A DNA stretch of 60,000 nt from Cryptomeria japonica (Eukaryota; Streptophyta; Pinopsida; Cupressales; Cupressaceae). The stretch lies in assembly GCF_030272615.1 (NCBI RefSeq), contig NC_081411.1, positions 214,692,654 to 214,752,653 on the forward strand, read 5' to 3'. Below the pieces are notes generated by a model. That model was not told the origin of the DNA. It worked only from the letters and a program-made list of their open reading frames with translations, and ran no database searches. The position numbers were made by a program, and so were the translations under genes. Shown in pieces: positions 1-11,470 of this stretch (the stretch's first letter is position 1; the number at the start of each line of letters is the position of its first letter).

Positions 1-1740
1 AAGTTTAGGAAAAACTCCAAACTTGAAGCTATTTTTTAAACCCTAACATATATACTTGGGTCAAAGGAAAAACAATTGCCCAAGAAGTGCTAGTGCATAC
101 TTGCTACCAAATGGGATAAAATTCTCATGTAATTCCCTTATGATTTCAGCTATTAAAATGAGATTCACTACATTCCCTAATGAATATAACTTATTCTATT
201 AGAATTTTGTAAAGATACCCTATAGATTCATATCCTCCCATTAAAAATCCCACCCTTCCTTACTTTTCCTTGCCTAAAATGTTTCCACATTAGAATCATT
301 ACATATTGTGAATTTTTTTTTTTTTTTTGAGATGATACAAGAATTTATTAGCATAAAGTGGTTATCCTTTTGTTGTATTAAATTTCTTGTCTTACATGTC
401 TTTCATTGATGCATACCGAATAATTTATTGGGCTAATAGGTTACTTATGAGGGTTGTCTTTCTTAATGCATTAAAAGAATACATCTACCTCCTTTACTTA
501 GCTCTTGGAGTTTTAAGAATTCAGATCTAGATGAAACTTTCAAAATTGATAGCCATTTTTGGTAACATAAATAAAAATCTAAATGAGATGTGTTAATCAT
601 CCAATTAATATGAGTCTTTCTATTTTATCATAAATATAAACTTAAACCATAAATAGAAGTTATTGCTATTGTAATGTACATTAGAAATTTGATGTAGGTT
701 CTTGTTGTTAGATATTTAAGGCTATTTTAAGAGAGTAAATTATAAAAATACATTTTTTGAGTTAATGTTTGCAATCTACATGTATATCTTGTTTTAGAAA
801 ATCAATATAAGGCAATTTCCTTTTTGTTTAATGAAACACAATCTTTATTGTTTGTGCATTTTCCTTAAGAAATAATAGCCATATTTTTAAAGGTAAATGT
901 TTTTGTGCCCTTGTTGTGATTTTATTAGTTGCAACCAATAATTATTATAAATATTTTGAAACATAAGATATGGGTTGATAGGTTGAATTTTAGAAAACTG
1001 AATTTAAGGATGAAAATGCATTTGAGAGTGTGAGCTTTGCAAGGCAAAGTTTGATAAATCAAATTTTTGGCTAACTTGGTTATGAACATGAAATTATTGA
1101 GATATATAACTTGAGACTCTATTTGGTTGTGAATTGGTACTATCCTACTATTTAATAATCACTTCATTGCAAATAAATTGATGATGATTTAATGATTATA
1201 ATATAGTGATAAAGATGAACAAACTTAATCAGCCTTCATTTCTCCTTTTCTACTTCTACATCTCTTAATACATGCTTTTGCACATTACAATACACCTTGA
1301 ACATTCCATCTTGTACTATCACATTGTAATTTAGTAACATGTAATTATACTTTCTATTTTAAAAAACATTAGTTTAATAATAGATGCTTCTAAAAGAAAT
1401 TGATAAAGTGTATTAAATGCATGAATTATTCTTACCATAAACACGTGTTTATATAGTCAATTATATATGATTCAATTTAGGTATAAGAAATATAACCCCC
1501 TAACTATTAAATTGCTTATGAAATCTACGAAATCTATAAAGATAAATGACATGAAAATCTCGTGAACTTTAAGAAATTATTAAAAATCCTGAAAAACAAA
1601 AGCTCGCAAGAAACAGTTTTTTTAAATATTTTAAAATGCAATCAATAACAATCTTGACAAATCATAAATGAGACTTTAATTAGTGAAGACAAATAATTAT
1701 CACCTAATCCACATAAAAGATTATAAATAGCACTACTGTT
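1..1740. other. AT-rich stretch without recognisable gene
   Basis: No reading frame of convincing length or composition on either strand. Homopolymer A/T runs (for example near 308-328) and short AT-rich words dominate. I see no element termini or RNA gene. Confidence 0.6.
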
Positions 1741-1861
1741 CTAAAGCAAGAAAATTACGGTCGACCAAATGCATCGGATCATGACGGTGCGAAATGTAAA
1801 ATGGTTACATCGCGACCTGTTAGGATTATTTGTTTATTAGTATTACTTCACAATGTGAATA

Positions 1862-2080
1862 ATGCAGCTTCCATATCTTTTGACTTTTATGGCAATTACT
1901 TTTGGATATAATTGTCATTTTGTATTATGTTTCTTGAGCCGATCGGAAGATCACATTTATAGAGACGTCCAGGTTAAGCTGGAATCTGTAATACACAATG
2001 TCTTACCCGCTACAATTTACCAAGATAATGTGGGAGGCCTTCAGATCTCCATTAAATATTGTGGTTCGCGGGCATTGTAG
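1862..2080 (+). CDS. Unrecognised 72-codon ORF in a locally GC-richer patch
   Basis: An open frame of 72 codons starts at an ATG and ends with TAG. The patch from about 1,745 to 2,080 has more CG dinucleotides than the surrounding AT-rich DNA, which is why it is listed. The first 25 residues are hydrophobic and could be a signal peptide or membrane segment; the rest is polar (SRSEDHIYRDVQVK is part of it). I recognise no family. It could be an exon of a decayed gene or chance; no promoter or splice context supports a gene. Confidence 0.15.
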   Translation: MQLPYLLTFMAITFGYNCHFVLCFLSRSEDHIYRDVQVKLESVIHNVLPATIYQDNVGGLQISIKYCGSRAL

Positions 2081-2135
2081 AATAATTAATGGTGTCTTCC
2101 CTATATAATTTTTTTTTTTGTAAATCAGCCCCAAA

Positions 2136-2311
2136 ATGATGAGCATCGGTTAGCTGGTGGTAAAGGACCTCTTATGATGGTTTTAAACCTTTTGTGACTC
2201 ATTACATACATTATAGGTCAACCATGATGAGCATCGGTTAGCTGGTGGTAAAGGACCTCTTATGATGGTTTTAAACCTTTTGTGACTCATTACATACATT
2301 ATAGGTCAACC
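2136..2311. repeat. Exact 88-bp tandem duplication
   Basis: Two adjacent copies of an 88-bp unit (2,136-2,223 and 2,224-2,311) appear identical by eye. Each starts with atgatgagcatcgg and ends with ataggtcaacc. Identity in an otherwise decayed region implies a recent duplication. The unit contains tagctggtggtaaagg, loosely like a tRNA/SINE A box, but no B box was found. Confidence 0.9.
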
Positions 2312-2388
2312 ATGAGGGTAGGTGTGAGTTTTGAAGTATCAAAATTCAAGGAGAATCCATATTACATGCCTTCAATTAGGCCATCGAG

Positions 2389-2767
2389 GTTCGTGGGTGA
2401 CTAGGAAGTCATCTCAAACATGATATAGAATGGGAAAAGTTTGAGGAGTTAATTTTGTTATGAAATTTCATAATTTAAAATGTGAAGTGTTAGGGGTCAA
2501 GCCTACTTCATGACTAGGAAGTCATCCCAAACATGATGTAGAATGGGAAAAGTTTGAGGACTTAATTTTGTTAAGAAATTTCATAATTTAAAATGTGAAG
2601 TGTTAGGGGTCAAGCCTACTTCATGATAGATAGGGTTCGTGGGTGACTAGGAAGTCATCCCAAACATGATGTAGAATGGGAAAAGTTTGAGGACTTAATT
2701 TTGTTATGAAATTTCATAATTTAAAATGTGAAGGGTTAGGGGTCAAGCCTACTTCATGATAGATAGA
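2389..2767. repeat. Three-copy minisatellite, 113-133 bp period
   Basis: The block starting tgactaggaagtcat and ending ggggtcaagcctacttca occurs at 2,398, 2,511 and 2,644. The offset is 113 bp, then 133 bp because about 20 bp (gatagatagggttcgtggg) lies between copies two and three. Copies differ at only a few positions (atctcaaac/atcccaaac, gttatg/gttaag, agtgtt/agggtt). No coding potential is seen. Confidence 0.9.
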
Positions 2768-2769
2768 TA

Positions 2770-3760
2770 CTAGGGAAAGGGAATTCTGATGGGCTAATAG
2801 TTATAAAGGGAAAATGAGATGAAGGTAAGGTTATTAAACTTGGTACTTAAGGATGGGAAATACTACCAATTTTATTTGAAAGATTTAAAATATTTTTAGG
2901 TAAAGGGTTAAGATATTAGGGCTAAGGAAAAATGCATGACATTAAAGGAAATTTTAAAATTTTGCAACTCTAATCAATAGAGAAAACACTAGAAAAAACC
3001 TATACTTAGACTATTTATGATCTATTTTATTTCTTGACACTTTGGGGACCCACATTGGATGTCTCAAATTGATTATCAATAATAGGTTGAAAATAGGGTT
3101 AAATGTAAAACATGATAATAGAATGATCATAAATGAGACACAAAATAATAGGATGCCAACATTGTCTCTAGTTGGGGATTTTTGTCTATTACAATCTCAA
3201 GAAGAAACGAAATCTCCAACGAGAAAAAAACTGGACAAATAAATGGATTAGTATTAACTTTTAGAAAAGAATAAAAATATACAAGCAAAACTAACTAGAG
3301 ATTACAATTCACTTTAGATTTAATTATCTCTCATTTATTTCCAAATATCCTAAACAATCTAGATATGTAGAAGTAAAACTAAATTATATTAAAATTTAAA
3401 TAGTAAAAATATAATTACTATATAGGATGAAAGAACAATCTAAGAAAAGAACCTAACACCAAATCGACGAGCTTTCCACCTCATATGCGAGTGCATAGAA
3501 TGAAATAGAGTTTGCCACACTATCATCATCACACAATTGATTCAATGATTCCCAAAATGCTCGTTTCTAATGCCAATTTTTTATTGACTTGCACACATAG
3601 AGAACAGAAAAAATTTGGGGATTGTCTAGGGGTTTTCCTTAGTCAAACCCCATTTCACTCTTCTAATGTCCATAGATAGCTAGAGATAAAATATGGTAAA
3701 ATTATAAATGAATAATTTCAAATCCTAGCAATATTAGGAGTTTAGAAGTATATATATAAA
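2770..3760. other. Gene-free AT-rich spacer
   Basis: Contains only short frames (for example a 66-codon ORF at 3,042-3,242) without recognisable motifs. It leads directly into the proposed 5' LTR of Copia C. Confidence 0.5.
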
Positions 3761-4229
3761 TGTTGATATGTGGTGACTAATCATGTTGCAGGAAGTTTGT
3801 GGTTGCAAGAAGTTTACAATTATAGGAAGGACATCAATATGTTAATTGCACTATAGTAAGGATGTTAGAAGTTAGTTATAATTTAATTATTAGTTATCAT
3901 TTAAGCTATAAACAATAAAATGTATGAAACTAAATCTTTTTGGATGATGAAAGATCAAGGGTTTCTTGTTGCAACAATGAGGGTTTTAAAAGAAATTCAT
4001 AAAAACATATCGTGTTGGTGATTGGTTTTCATTTGCTGCAATTTTTTAGCCAATGTTGTTGGATAATAAAAATATTTGAGGGCTAGTTTATCTATGGATG
4101 CAAACCATATTGGGTGAACAAGTTAATTTGTGTATTGTTGTGTATGTTTTTCTTATTTTTATTTCTACACTTTAAAATTTGCATTATAATTGTTGGTTTT
4201 CTTATTTCTTCACCTATCAATTCCTAATA
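3761..4229 (+). repeat. Proposed 5' LTR of Copia C
   Basis: The sequence starts TGTTGATATGTGG and ends ...TTCCTAATA just before a degenerate PBS; intact relatives end CCTAACA before the PBS (family knowledge). The terminal CA has decayed to TA, a C-to-T change. No partner LTR was found in the window, so the boundaries rest on the TG start and PBS position alone. Confidence 0.5.
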
Positions 4230-4231
4230 GT

Positions 4232-4243
4232 TGGTATTAGAGT
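4232..4243 (+). other. Degenerate primer-binding site of Copia C
   Basis: TGGTATTAGAGT corresponds to TGGTATCAGAGC, complementary to the 3' end of plant initiator tRNA-Met, the usual primer for Copia reverse transcription. Both differences are C-to-T. Confidence 0.65.
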
Positions 4244-4269
4244 TGTGTGAATTAAATCTTTTGATAGGG

Positions 4270-4738
4270 CTTTCTAGATTTGAGTGGGACAAATATTTGA
4301 AAAAAGAAAATTCAAGGTAAAAAAAATTAATGGCCAAAAATATCAATTATGAAAAATGTGGTTGGAAGATTACCTGTTTCAAAAAGATTTTTGGTGGCCA
4401 TTACAAGGAAAAGAAAATAAATTCACCACAATATCAGATGACGAATGAGATATTTCATATAGAAAGGCAATGGGAACCATTTGTTTGTTCCTAGAACCAT
4501 CTGGAACATTTAATATATTTGAGGAAGCAACAATGGTTCATTTGATGACAACAATAAATAAATTTATGTAAAACCCATGGCTTTGAATAAGGCATTTTTA
4601 ATGAAAAATGTATATAATATGAAAATGGCTAGAGGTGGTTTCATAGTAGACCATTTAAATGAATTTAATATAGTTACAAATCAATTATCTTCTGTAAAAG
4701 TAAGTTTTGATGAAGATGTTAGGGTTTTCTTAGTTAAA
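4270..4738 (+). pseudogene. gag: Copia C gag remnant (UBN2-type)
   Basis: Frame-shifting translation gives a recognisable Copia gag core: LEDYLFQKDFWWPLQGK near the N-terminus, a segment with AMGTICLFLEPS, then NKAFLMKNVYNMKMA and VDHLNEFNIVTNQLSS, the conserved gag helices of plant Copia. A frame change falls near 4,565 and there are several stops. The zinc knuckle and all of protease are absent: homology stops at about 4,738, where a different sequence begins. The product would have been the capsid protein; this copy cannot make one. Confidence 0.7.
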
Positions 4739-4830
4739 TATAAATGAATTTGATCCCAATCACATTCTACTTCCAATCACACAATATTTCTTACATTTAG
4801 CTTTGCAATATCTCAGAAATATTCGCTACA
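4733..4830 (+). pseudogene. Second copy of the BAHD-gene 3' tail
   Basis: About 90 bp here match the end of the BAHD pseudogene at 7,757-7,845. Both read ttgatcccaa-type sequence, then acattct, tcacacaa, atttcttacattt and tatcttagaaa/tatctcagaaa. Translation in both places gives a DPN-I-L-ITQ-FLHL pattern. It lies exactly at the break between gag and integrase of Copia C, so it marks a rearrangement rather than a separate gene. Confidence 0.6.
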
Positions 4831-5690
4831 CTAAGGGTTCCTTTGGATCTAGTGTGAAAAGGCATGGAGAACCCCATGAAATCTAATACAAACATAGCTT
4901 GAATATGGAGTGTAAACATCAATCTATTAAATCCTAACAACCAACTTAATTAAGGCTTCCACTTTTCATTCATTTCTTCCTATATAGATCCATGCCCTTT
5001 TATTTAAAATATACTTTCTTGGCATTAAAAAAATTTAATATTGTAGTTGGTGGGCATTCTAGATGCATTAATTTAGATCTTGGTACAACCTATTTCCATT
5101 ATAAATGAACATACAATATGTTTAACTTCTTTTTAAAGTGTGTTTAAACAACTACTAAGATTGTTTATGTGATGCTTTTTTTTCCATTACATTTTTAGTT
5201 GATTGATGAAATACTGATCCCCACACTAAAAAGTAATGACTTTATATAATAATATATATAGAGAAGGACTATGAGTCATTGATCTCAAAATAAATAATAG
5301 GCATTATGTAGATGATGTGGATTTAAATAAATATATAGCATCTTAAATTATAGTCACTTACAATCATGTCCCCACCTAGGCCTCACTTTGGTATTCTAGC
5401 TTCTAATACCTGATTGTAGTGCTGGTATACTTACACATCATTCTAAACTTGCATTTTCATCATCTACCTAGTTTATCCACCATTCTGGAAGCCTAATTTT
5501 TAGAACCAGGGTATGATATGCCTTGGTCCTAAATTAGGACCGAGACAACCCATGCCTTGGTCCTAAATCAGGACTAGGGTGTACCATGCCCTACTCCTCT
5601 TAATCTGTTCCTATAATGGGGCCTCCCAATAGTCATCGCAAATGAGCAGGAGTTTAGATCCCATGTAGGCCTGTTCCAAAAATTTAATTT
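4831..5690. other. Non-coding filler between the halves of Copia C
   Basis: No retroviral or host coding similarity is recognised. The only structure is a short duplicated, partly palindromic block at 5,514-5,580, listed separately. Confidence 0.5.
5514..5580. repeat. Short duplicated hairpin block
   Basis: atgccttggtcctaaat occurs twice about 35 bp apart. The first copy forms an inverted repeat, cttggtcctaa then ttaggaccgag, with 11-bp arms, one mismatch and a one-base loop. Confidence 0.7.
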
Positions 5691-5745
5691 GTTTTTTTGA
5701 TAGACAATTATAAAAGGATATCTAGCCCTCTCATTTGAAATCCTA

Positions 5746-7056
5746 TTGAACCAAAATCAAGATCTCAATTACACTCTAGAAAATTCAAGTGAGCAAGAAA
5801 ACACCTCACAAAAAAATGCAATTCTGAACATGATGGATAGAACATTGGAGAGGGCCAAGAGTATGTTGACTTGTGATGGAATTGAACATAAGTTTTGGGT
5901 TGAAGATGTAGTCATTGCATGTTATTTGATTAACATATCTCCTACTTCAAAACTAGTTGAAAAGACATGCATGGAGGTGTGGTCTTGTAACAAGACCTTG
6001 TTGAGATATCTTAGAGTCTTTAAATATGAGACATCTGCACATATGTCAAGTGAGAAAAGATAAAAGTTGGAGAACAAGATGGTTAATTGTATCTTCATCG
6101 ACTATGGTGTTGGTGTGAAAGGTTACAAGCTTTGGGATCCAGTTGCAAAGAAGGTACTTTATAGTAGAAGTATAATATTTTGTGAGTTGAAACCTTTGAC
6201 TATTGATTTGTAGCTAGAGAAGGATGATAAAGAGAAGGAGGTAGTTCAAATTCCTTCTACCCCTAAGAAAGAAAAACTATGAGCTCCTAGTGGACTTGAT
6301 GATGAGGAGTGCTCAAGTAGCTCTCGAAGTTCTGAAGAAGAGAAAGAACCTCAACCCTAGCAATTGAGGAAGTCTACCCATGATAGATAGTGACCTAATA
6401 GATATGGTTATTCACCAGAAAGTTTTGGATATTCTATGTTGGATTTTAGTTACATATTTTCTTTGGTTGCTAACACCGATGAGCCTAGTACTGTTAGAGA
6501 GGATATGGGTATGTATGATGCAAATTCTTGGATCAAAGCTATGAATGAATATATCATTGCACTGAAGAATGCTACATGGGTTTTGGTACCTTTTACTGAA
6601 AGATGAAAACCCATTGGATATAAATGTGTGTACAAAAATAAATTGGGTCTAGATGGAAGTGTTGAGAAGTACAAGGCACAATTGGTCATGAAGGGGTATT
6701 CTTGGGCGGAGGGAATTGACTATGGTGAAATATTCTCTCCTATAGCTAAGCTATCATACATTCAATTCTTTTTATCACTTGAAATAGATTATGTCTTGGT
6801 AGTCAAGCAAATGGCTGTGAAGACAACATTCCTTCGTGGTGATTTGGACAAGGAAATTTACATGTCACGGCTAGACCATTTCATTATGAAAGGTAAAGAA
6901 AACCTTGTTTTTAAGTTAAAGAAATATTTGTATGGTTTGAAACAATCTCCTAGAATGTGGTATCAAAATTTTGACACCTATGTGTTGTCTTTGGGATTTT
7001 TGAGATCTAAATCTAATCATTATGTATGCCAAAATACAATGTTGTGTTGCACTTGA
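5746..7056 (+). pseudogene. pol: Copia C integrase C-terminus plus reverse transcriptase N-half
   Basis: One phase is kept for 1.3 kb despite stops at about 6,061, 6,211, 6,280 and 6,604. Integrase is represented by RTLERAKSML, FWVEDVVIACYLINISPTS and the following GYKLWDPVAKKVLYSRS core. The catalytic Glu region (normally GVAER-N) reads ILNMMDRT, so that residue is lost. RT starts around NSWIKAMNEYI, continues through KYKAQLVMKGYSWAEGIDYGEIFSPIAK and VKTTFLRGDLDKEIYM, and ends at YGLKQSPRMWYQNFDTYVLSLGF. The YVDD catalytic box and RNase H are missing. Motif style matches the non-Sire Copia group. Confidence 0.85.
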
Positions 7057-7149
7057 GGCCAATAGCAGTGGTTTGGCCGAAATTGACAATATGTATGTGA
7101 GGGATTCGTCAAAATAATCTAGACAAGAAAACCCTTACCCACCTTCTTT

Positions 7150-7850
7150 AGCATTTACTATCTAGATGTGAAGGGAATTATGGATCGTCAATTTAATGCA
7201 AACAAAAATGGTAAGAGTTACACCAAATTAGGGGTGTTTGGTGCTTACTTATGGAAGCTAATGGTATGAACCCATAAGGTCAAGGACACTATGAATTGTA
7301 AAATAGGAATAGTTGTAGAAAGCTGCCAATTCTTAAGGGAGAATGGGATTTTGTTAAATACTTTGGCAATGTTATTATCTTTCCCTTTGCCGAGTCTAAT
7401 ACTTGTTGTATAAAACGAAAACCACTTTGTTGGAGTGCAGGGTTAATTCATGATTCCATAAAGAGTGTAGCGAATGAGGAGGACATTCAAAGTTTAATTG
7501 ACTTCGTGGAGATTACAAAGCCAATAGCTATCTTAGCCAAGATTTACTATGGAGAAAATGACATGGAGTCCTCTAGACCTACAGTTTTGGTGTCTTCTAG
7601 ACTACGGTTTAATTTGTATGAGGTTGATTTTGGAAGGGGAAAGCCTACATTTGGAAGCCACCATTTTCCTTGAGGTGGTGAAGCGGGCTATGCCATGCCA
7701 ACTCAAAGCCTTGCAGGAGATGGTAGTTGGATGGTATACATTCATCTTCCTCTTGAACAGTTAAATAAAATTGAATCTGATCCCAACTACATTCTAATTA
7801 TAATCACACAAGATTTCTTACATTTGTCTTAGGAATATCTTAGAAACCTA
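7150..7850 (+). pseudogene. BAHD-family acyltransferase pseudogene, C-terminal half
   Basis: BAHD enzymes move acyl groups from CoA thioesters to alcohols or amines in plant specialised metabolism, in the cytosol (family knowledge). Visible here: LGVFGAYLWKLMV, YFGNVIIFPFAES, AGLIHDSIKSVANEEDIQ, then SSRLRFNLYEVDFGRGKP containing the signature DFGWG as DFGRG (7,626-7,640), and near the end GDGSWMVYIHLPLEQLNKI. The segment from 7,320 to 7,800 is in one phase, with an in-frame TGA at 7,671 and another TGA after KLMV. The N-terminal half with HXXXD is absent; the sequence begins where the Copia C RT ends. It is a dead fragment and the substrate class cannot be told. Confidence 0.75.
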
Positions 7851-8255
7851 AGTGGGTATATGTTTGAATCAATTTACCCATAATATAATACAAATATTGT
7901 TGGAGATAATTGCATACCTAACATTTATTTTCTTATTGTTCAAATAAGGGTAGGAGATAATTGTATACCCAATGTTCATTTTCTTATGAATTCAATTTAT
8001 TGGTAGTGTTGGTAGGAAGAGTCTTTATGGTGTTCAAATTAAAAAATCAAATGTCCATAAATCACATCTATCGAGATGTTTTATTAATTAATAATAAGAG
8101 TGTGTTATGTTTATAAAATGTTACAATCATTTTCAATAGATATTATTATATAAATTCTTTTCTATGTACTTTTTTATTTATGTTGTTATTTTCATAATTT
8201 TATGATCTATTCATTTAGAAACTAAAAGTGCTAACAATATCTTTCATTTGTTGTG
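7851..8255. other. Spacer between BAHD and kinase-family fragments
   Basis: AT-rich. Contains a short near-repeat of ggagataattg, ataccta or atacccaa, then ttcattttcttat (about 7,903 and 7,951). No gene seen. Confidence 0.5.
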
Positions 8256-8425
8256 GTTGATGTATGGAAAGGATTGGCGAATAAACATTGGGTTTTAGTG
8301 GGGCTTATATAAGTGATAGCTAATGATTTATGAAGATTCAACAACATTTCAGCGAATGATAGAGAATGCATAGACCTTCTTAAACAAATGAAGGATATAA
8401 ATACTGATTTACACAGAGATTTTAA
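8256..8425 (+). pseudogene. Fragment of kinase-associated N-terminal helical domain
   Basis: Translation gives WKGLANKHWVLVGLI, stop, VIAND, stop, RFNNISANDRECIDLL, then KQMKDINTDLHRD. This is the same protein segment as at 43,108-43,302, in the same phase with two stops and an in-frame loss of about nine residues (AMLKLGKYL in the other copy). The segment is a predicted helix bundle N-terminal to a kinase in this family; it recalls the MLKL/Cbl-N type helical domain of some plant kinases, a weak inference. Flanks show no further exon. Confidence 0.6.
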
Positions 8426-8639
8426 TATTCAAGTTGATTACCTTCATTGTCCCTTTCCAATAGGTGCTCACCTCCATCTCTAATGAAATTTTTCATCATC
8501 ACCCGAGTTCTAATTTTAATATCTTCTCGTTCTTAACTTTTTCTTTGGCTACATTTATAATTCTAACTTTACTATTAGCACCTCCAACATCCATCACCAT
8601 ATAATTTTTTCCTATTTAAGATTTTAGCTCTACTAGTGG

Positions 8640-9945
8640 TAATACTCCAAGAGTTTTCCTAAACCTCTGGATTAATCAACCTACAATCTATCACTATCTC
8701 TTTCGTTTATCCCTAAATTCAAGTTCTTATGTGCCAAAATTCCACCCATTAGCATCTTCAAAGGCTGGTTGGAATTTTTAATATCTTGAAGAGGTACTAT
8801 TGCTTTTGTTCCTGAACCATCCCTACATGTATATTTCACTTGCAAGAGTTGTAAAGCCATCAACTAAGGCAGGATAGGGATCTGATCTTCTCACCAATGA
8901 CAATCTGATCTACTACCTTTGAGGTTTCCCTTTTATTTGGAAATCAGGGAAATTTTGTTCTAGCTTCACCTACTCCTTTATCTTCACTTTGTACTACCCT
9001 TCCAATAACAACTAGAGCCTTTTTAGTAGGATTGTCCAACTTAGCTAGAGAGGGAGCAATACGGGGCATATGTTTAGAAGTGCTTTAATCCCCAACTCCT
9101 CTACTTGTGTAATATATAGCCATATGCCTAATTTCTAGCACTTGAAGAAATGAATAGAAAGACATTCATCATCTAGTTCATATCTAGCTTCTCCCAAATT
9201 AGAGTGTAATCTAATGAAATGCCTTATTGATTTACTAGTATCGATTTTCACATAGACTTTGGTATATGAAGCCTTTCATCATCCATTAATGATCTGATAA
9301 TTGTATAGATAAATCCCTAATAAATTACCAATTAAATGAAAGATGTGTTCAATCTAGATCTCCATCAGTAGCTTATAAATTATGATGCCAAAAGAGGCAT
9401 CTTAGATTAGTTCCTTATGAGGATGAAAGTTGGGGGATCATGTGCATAGGTAGAGCCCAACACTACCCATGAACCAAGGGCCACCCTTCAGAATGTTATC
9501 CCTTTCGATATCAAAATAAAATAAAATCTACAAGAACCCTAATGCCAAGAAACTAACCTCTGAATTAAACCCCTTCCATTTTTGGCTTATCCAACCTTGT
9601 ATTTTGTTGATTGCGGACCAAATACCCACAAATTTGATGATTATTGCAAATTTTCCTAGATTTTCTATTCTTGAGTGGAGTAAATTATTTGAGATGTGAA
9701 TACATGAGATATCATCAGCACACAAGGACACTCAAATTCCCAATTGGGAATTTGAAGGCGAAAGCCTTGTTGGGGCCTAACTCAATACTAGACATATAGT
9801 TATGTAGGAAATCCTCTAGGATTTGCATATTGAAAGATCTCTTCACCTTCTTAATTTCTCTTCCTAATTTCCCCTCTAGCCTAGTACTCCTTTCACTAAG
9901 CTTCCCCTTCAAGTTTATCTTTATCCATAGGCTATATACTATCAT
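8640..9945 (-). pseudogene. LINE ORF1 remnant with DUF4283 domain
   Basis: Read on the minus strand, the segment near 9,700 to 9,000 shows the DUF4283 pattern of plant L1-type ORF1 proteins: IKFVGIWSAINKIQGWI then SQKWKG, a V-FLALGF strand, ILKGGPWFMGSVGLYL, and further on HLIGNLLGIYL, VKIDTSKSI and a decayed zinc-knuckle region near HFFKC. Many stops interrupt it. ORF1 proteins bind RNA in the LINE ribonucleoprotein. A tail continues to about 8,640 (TKAIVPLQDIKNSNQP). No ORF2 follows below 8,640, so this copy is 3'-truncated or rearranged. Confidence 0.7.
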
Positions 9946-11470
9946 TTATATAGAACTCATTTAATTTCTTATATATTGCCATTATATCATTAAGAAGGCA
10001 CTCAATATACAGAAGTCCCTTTGCATATTGTACACTAAGATATTGTGATTAGATAAGTGGGAGGGGCCCAAACCCTTAGATAACAGTCAAACAAGAAAGC
10101 AAGTGGGAGGAACTCACAAGTAGTGATACCACCAAAACTAAAAAGGAGGCGACCCTTTTTTGAGAGAGAATTTTTATTAGAGGAACTAACTGATGGGAAA
10201 AAGGGTTCTTACCCTACAACAGATTCACATATTAAAAGTAGAGGGGTTTAGGAAAGAACCCTCAACCATCTTCTTTCAAAACCCACTTGCACTATAACCA
10301 AACCAACCAAGGGAACAATCAACTAATAGTGGATTTCTAGAGGCTTCCCGCAACCTTTTATTTGAAGGATCCCCTTAAATAGAAACTTTCTCAAACAAGA
10401 AAGGAGACCACAAAGATTTCGAGCCATTGAAAAACATTGTGATAGTAGAATCATCCATCCATTCCATAAAACACGAAACAATGTGACCAAAGAGGTTTAG
10501 CACAAAACATCCCTTATGGTTTTGAAAGGAACCCCTAAACCATTTACTAGTAGAAATCCCTATAATCAAAGCATCCTGAACCACCTCAATAGGTCCACTA
10601 TCAGAAGTACCACTAAGAATTTAAAGCCCTAAAGGACTCTCTAGAGACCCAGATCCTAGAAAATCCCTTCCTAACCTCCAAAGGGGAGACTCAGAGGGTA
10701 TCACCTCAAGATGACACATTAGAGGAAAAAGGGAGAAGGGGGAAAATATAGAGACCCAAGAAGAAAACAACACCCACCAAAGGAAGCCACAAACCACTGC
10801 AAAAAGAAGGCTCAAAGCAAGCAAATCCCTCTCTAGTTATTTTCCTACAAGATAACCAGCCTTTAGTACACATCCAAAGCCAATCTACTATTGCCAACAA
10901 AGATCCAACTCCAAAATGAATGTCGCCTTCCACATAAAAATACATAACCACCACAACCCACAATCTCTCCTCACCATATAAAGAAAGCGCAAGGGTTGAA
11001 ACCCTAGCTCTCAGGACGGAAAGGACAATATTAACAAACCCCTTAAAGTCTTGTATAGATTATGGGTTCCCCATGAAACCCACCAACAGAAATAAAGAGA
11101 GACCACCACCAAGTTGAGTCCCCTAGAAAAAGCAAAGGGCACCACCAACATGATGCCCAAAATAGGGTACAAACCACAACCTTCAAACTGCACACAAAAA
11201 CCCATCATGCAATAGGGAATCGCCTTCACAAAATATACCAAGGAAAGGACCGAAAGCCTACAAACCACCACCCCACCACGTTTGTAGCACTAGTGTAGAA
11301 TGTCATCCCAAATCCCACACTAGGACTGTAGTAAACAGGGAAATGACCCAAATCAAGTTATACAAGGCCATACAATGAACCCCATCTATGTCATCCACTT
11401 CATCCTCCAAATCACCTACCTCAGAGGCATCACTTGAAACCCTAGCAGAGATCACCATCACCGTTTCTAG
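9946..11470 (-). other. Possible 5' part of the LINE; no confident gene
   Basis: Base composition changes here: C and A rich on plus, so G and T rich on minus, unlike the surrounding AT-rich DNA, which suits a LINE 5' region upstream of ORF1. Several minus-strand frames of 67-86 codons exist but overlap in different phases and have low-complexity hydrophobic translations, so I call none of them genes. One stretch near 10,380-10,580 (FQNHKGCFVLNLFGHIVSCF) could be the ORF1 N-terminal region. Confidence 0.35.

Larger units (their letters stand above)
3761..7056 (+). mobile_element. Decayed Copia retrotransposon C (5' LTR, gag, integrase, RT), interrupted
   Basis: A 5' LTR candidate, a degenerate primer-binding site, gag remnants, then after a gap of about 1 kb integrase and reverse-transcriptase remnants lie in order on the plus strand. 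Protease and the front of integrase are missing. The gap (4,739-5,745) holds a BAHD-gene tail fragment and unrelated DNA. RT stops abruptly at about 7,056 against a BAHD pseudogene, and no RNase H or 3' LTR follows. The element is therefore a truncated, rearranged fossil. Confidence 0.75.

Noticed and set aside
2136-2311. tRNA-derived SINE
   Set aside because: Only a weak A-box-like word; no B box, poly-A tail or flanking duplication.
10621-11271. Three overlapping minus-strand ORFs of 67-86 codons
   Set aside because: Different phases, hydrophobic low-complexity translations and no recognised domain; explained by the skewed base composition of a LINE 5' region.
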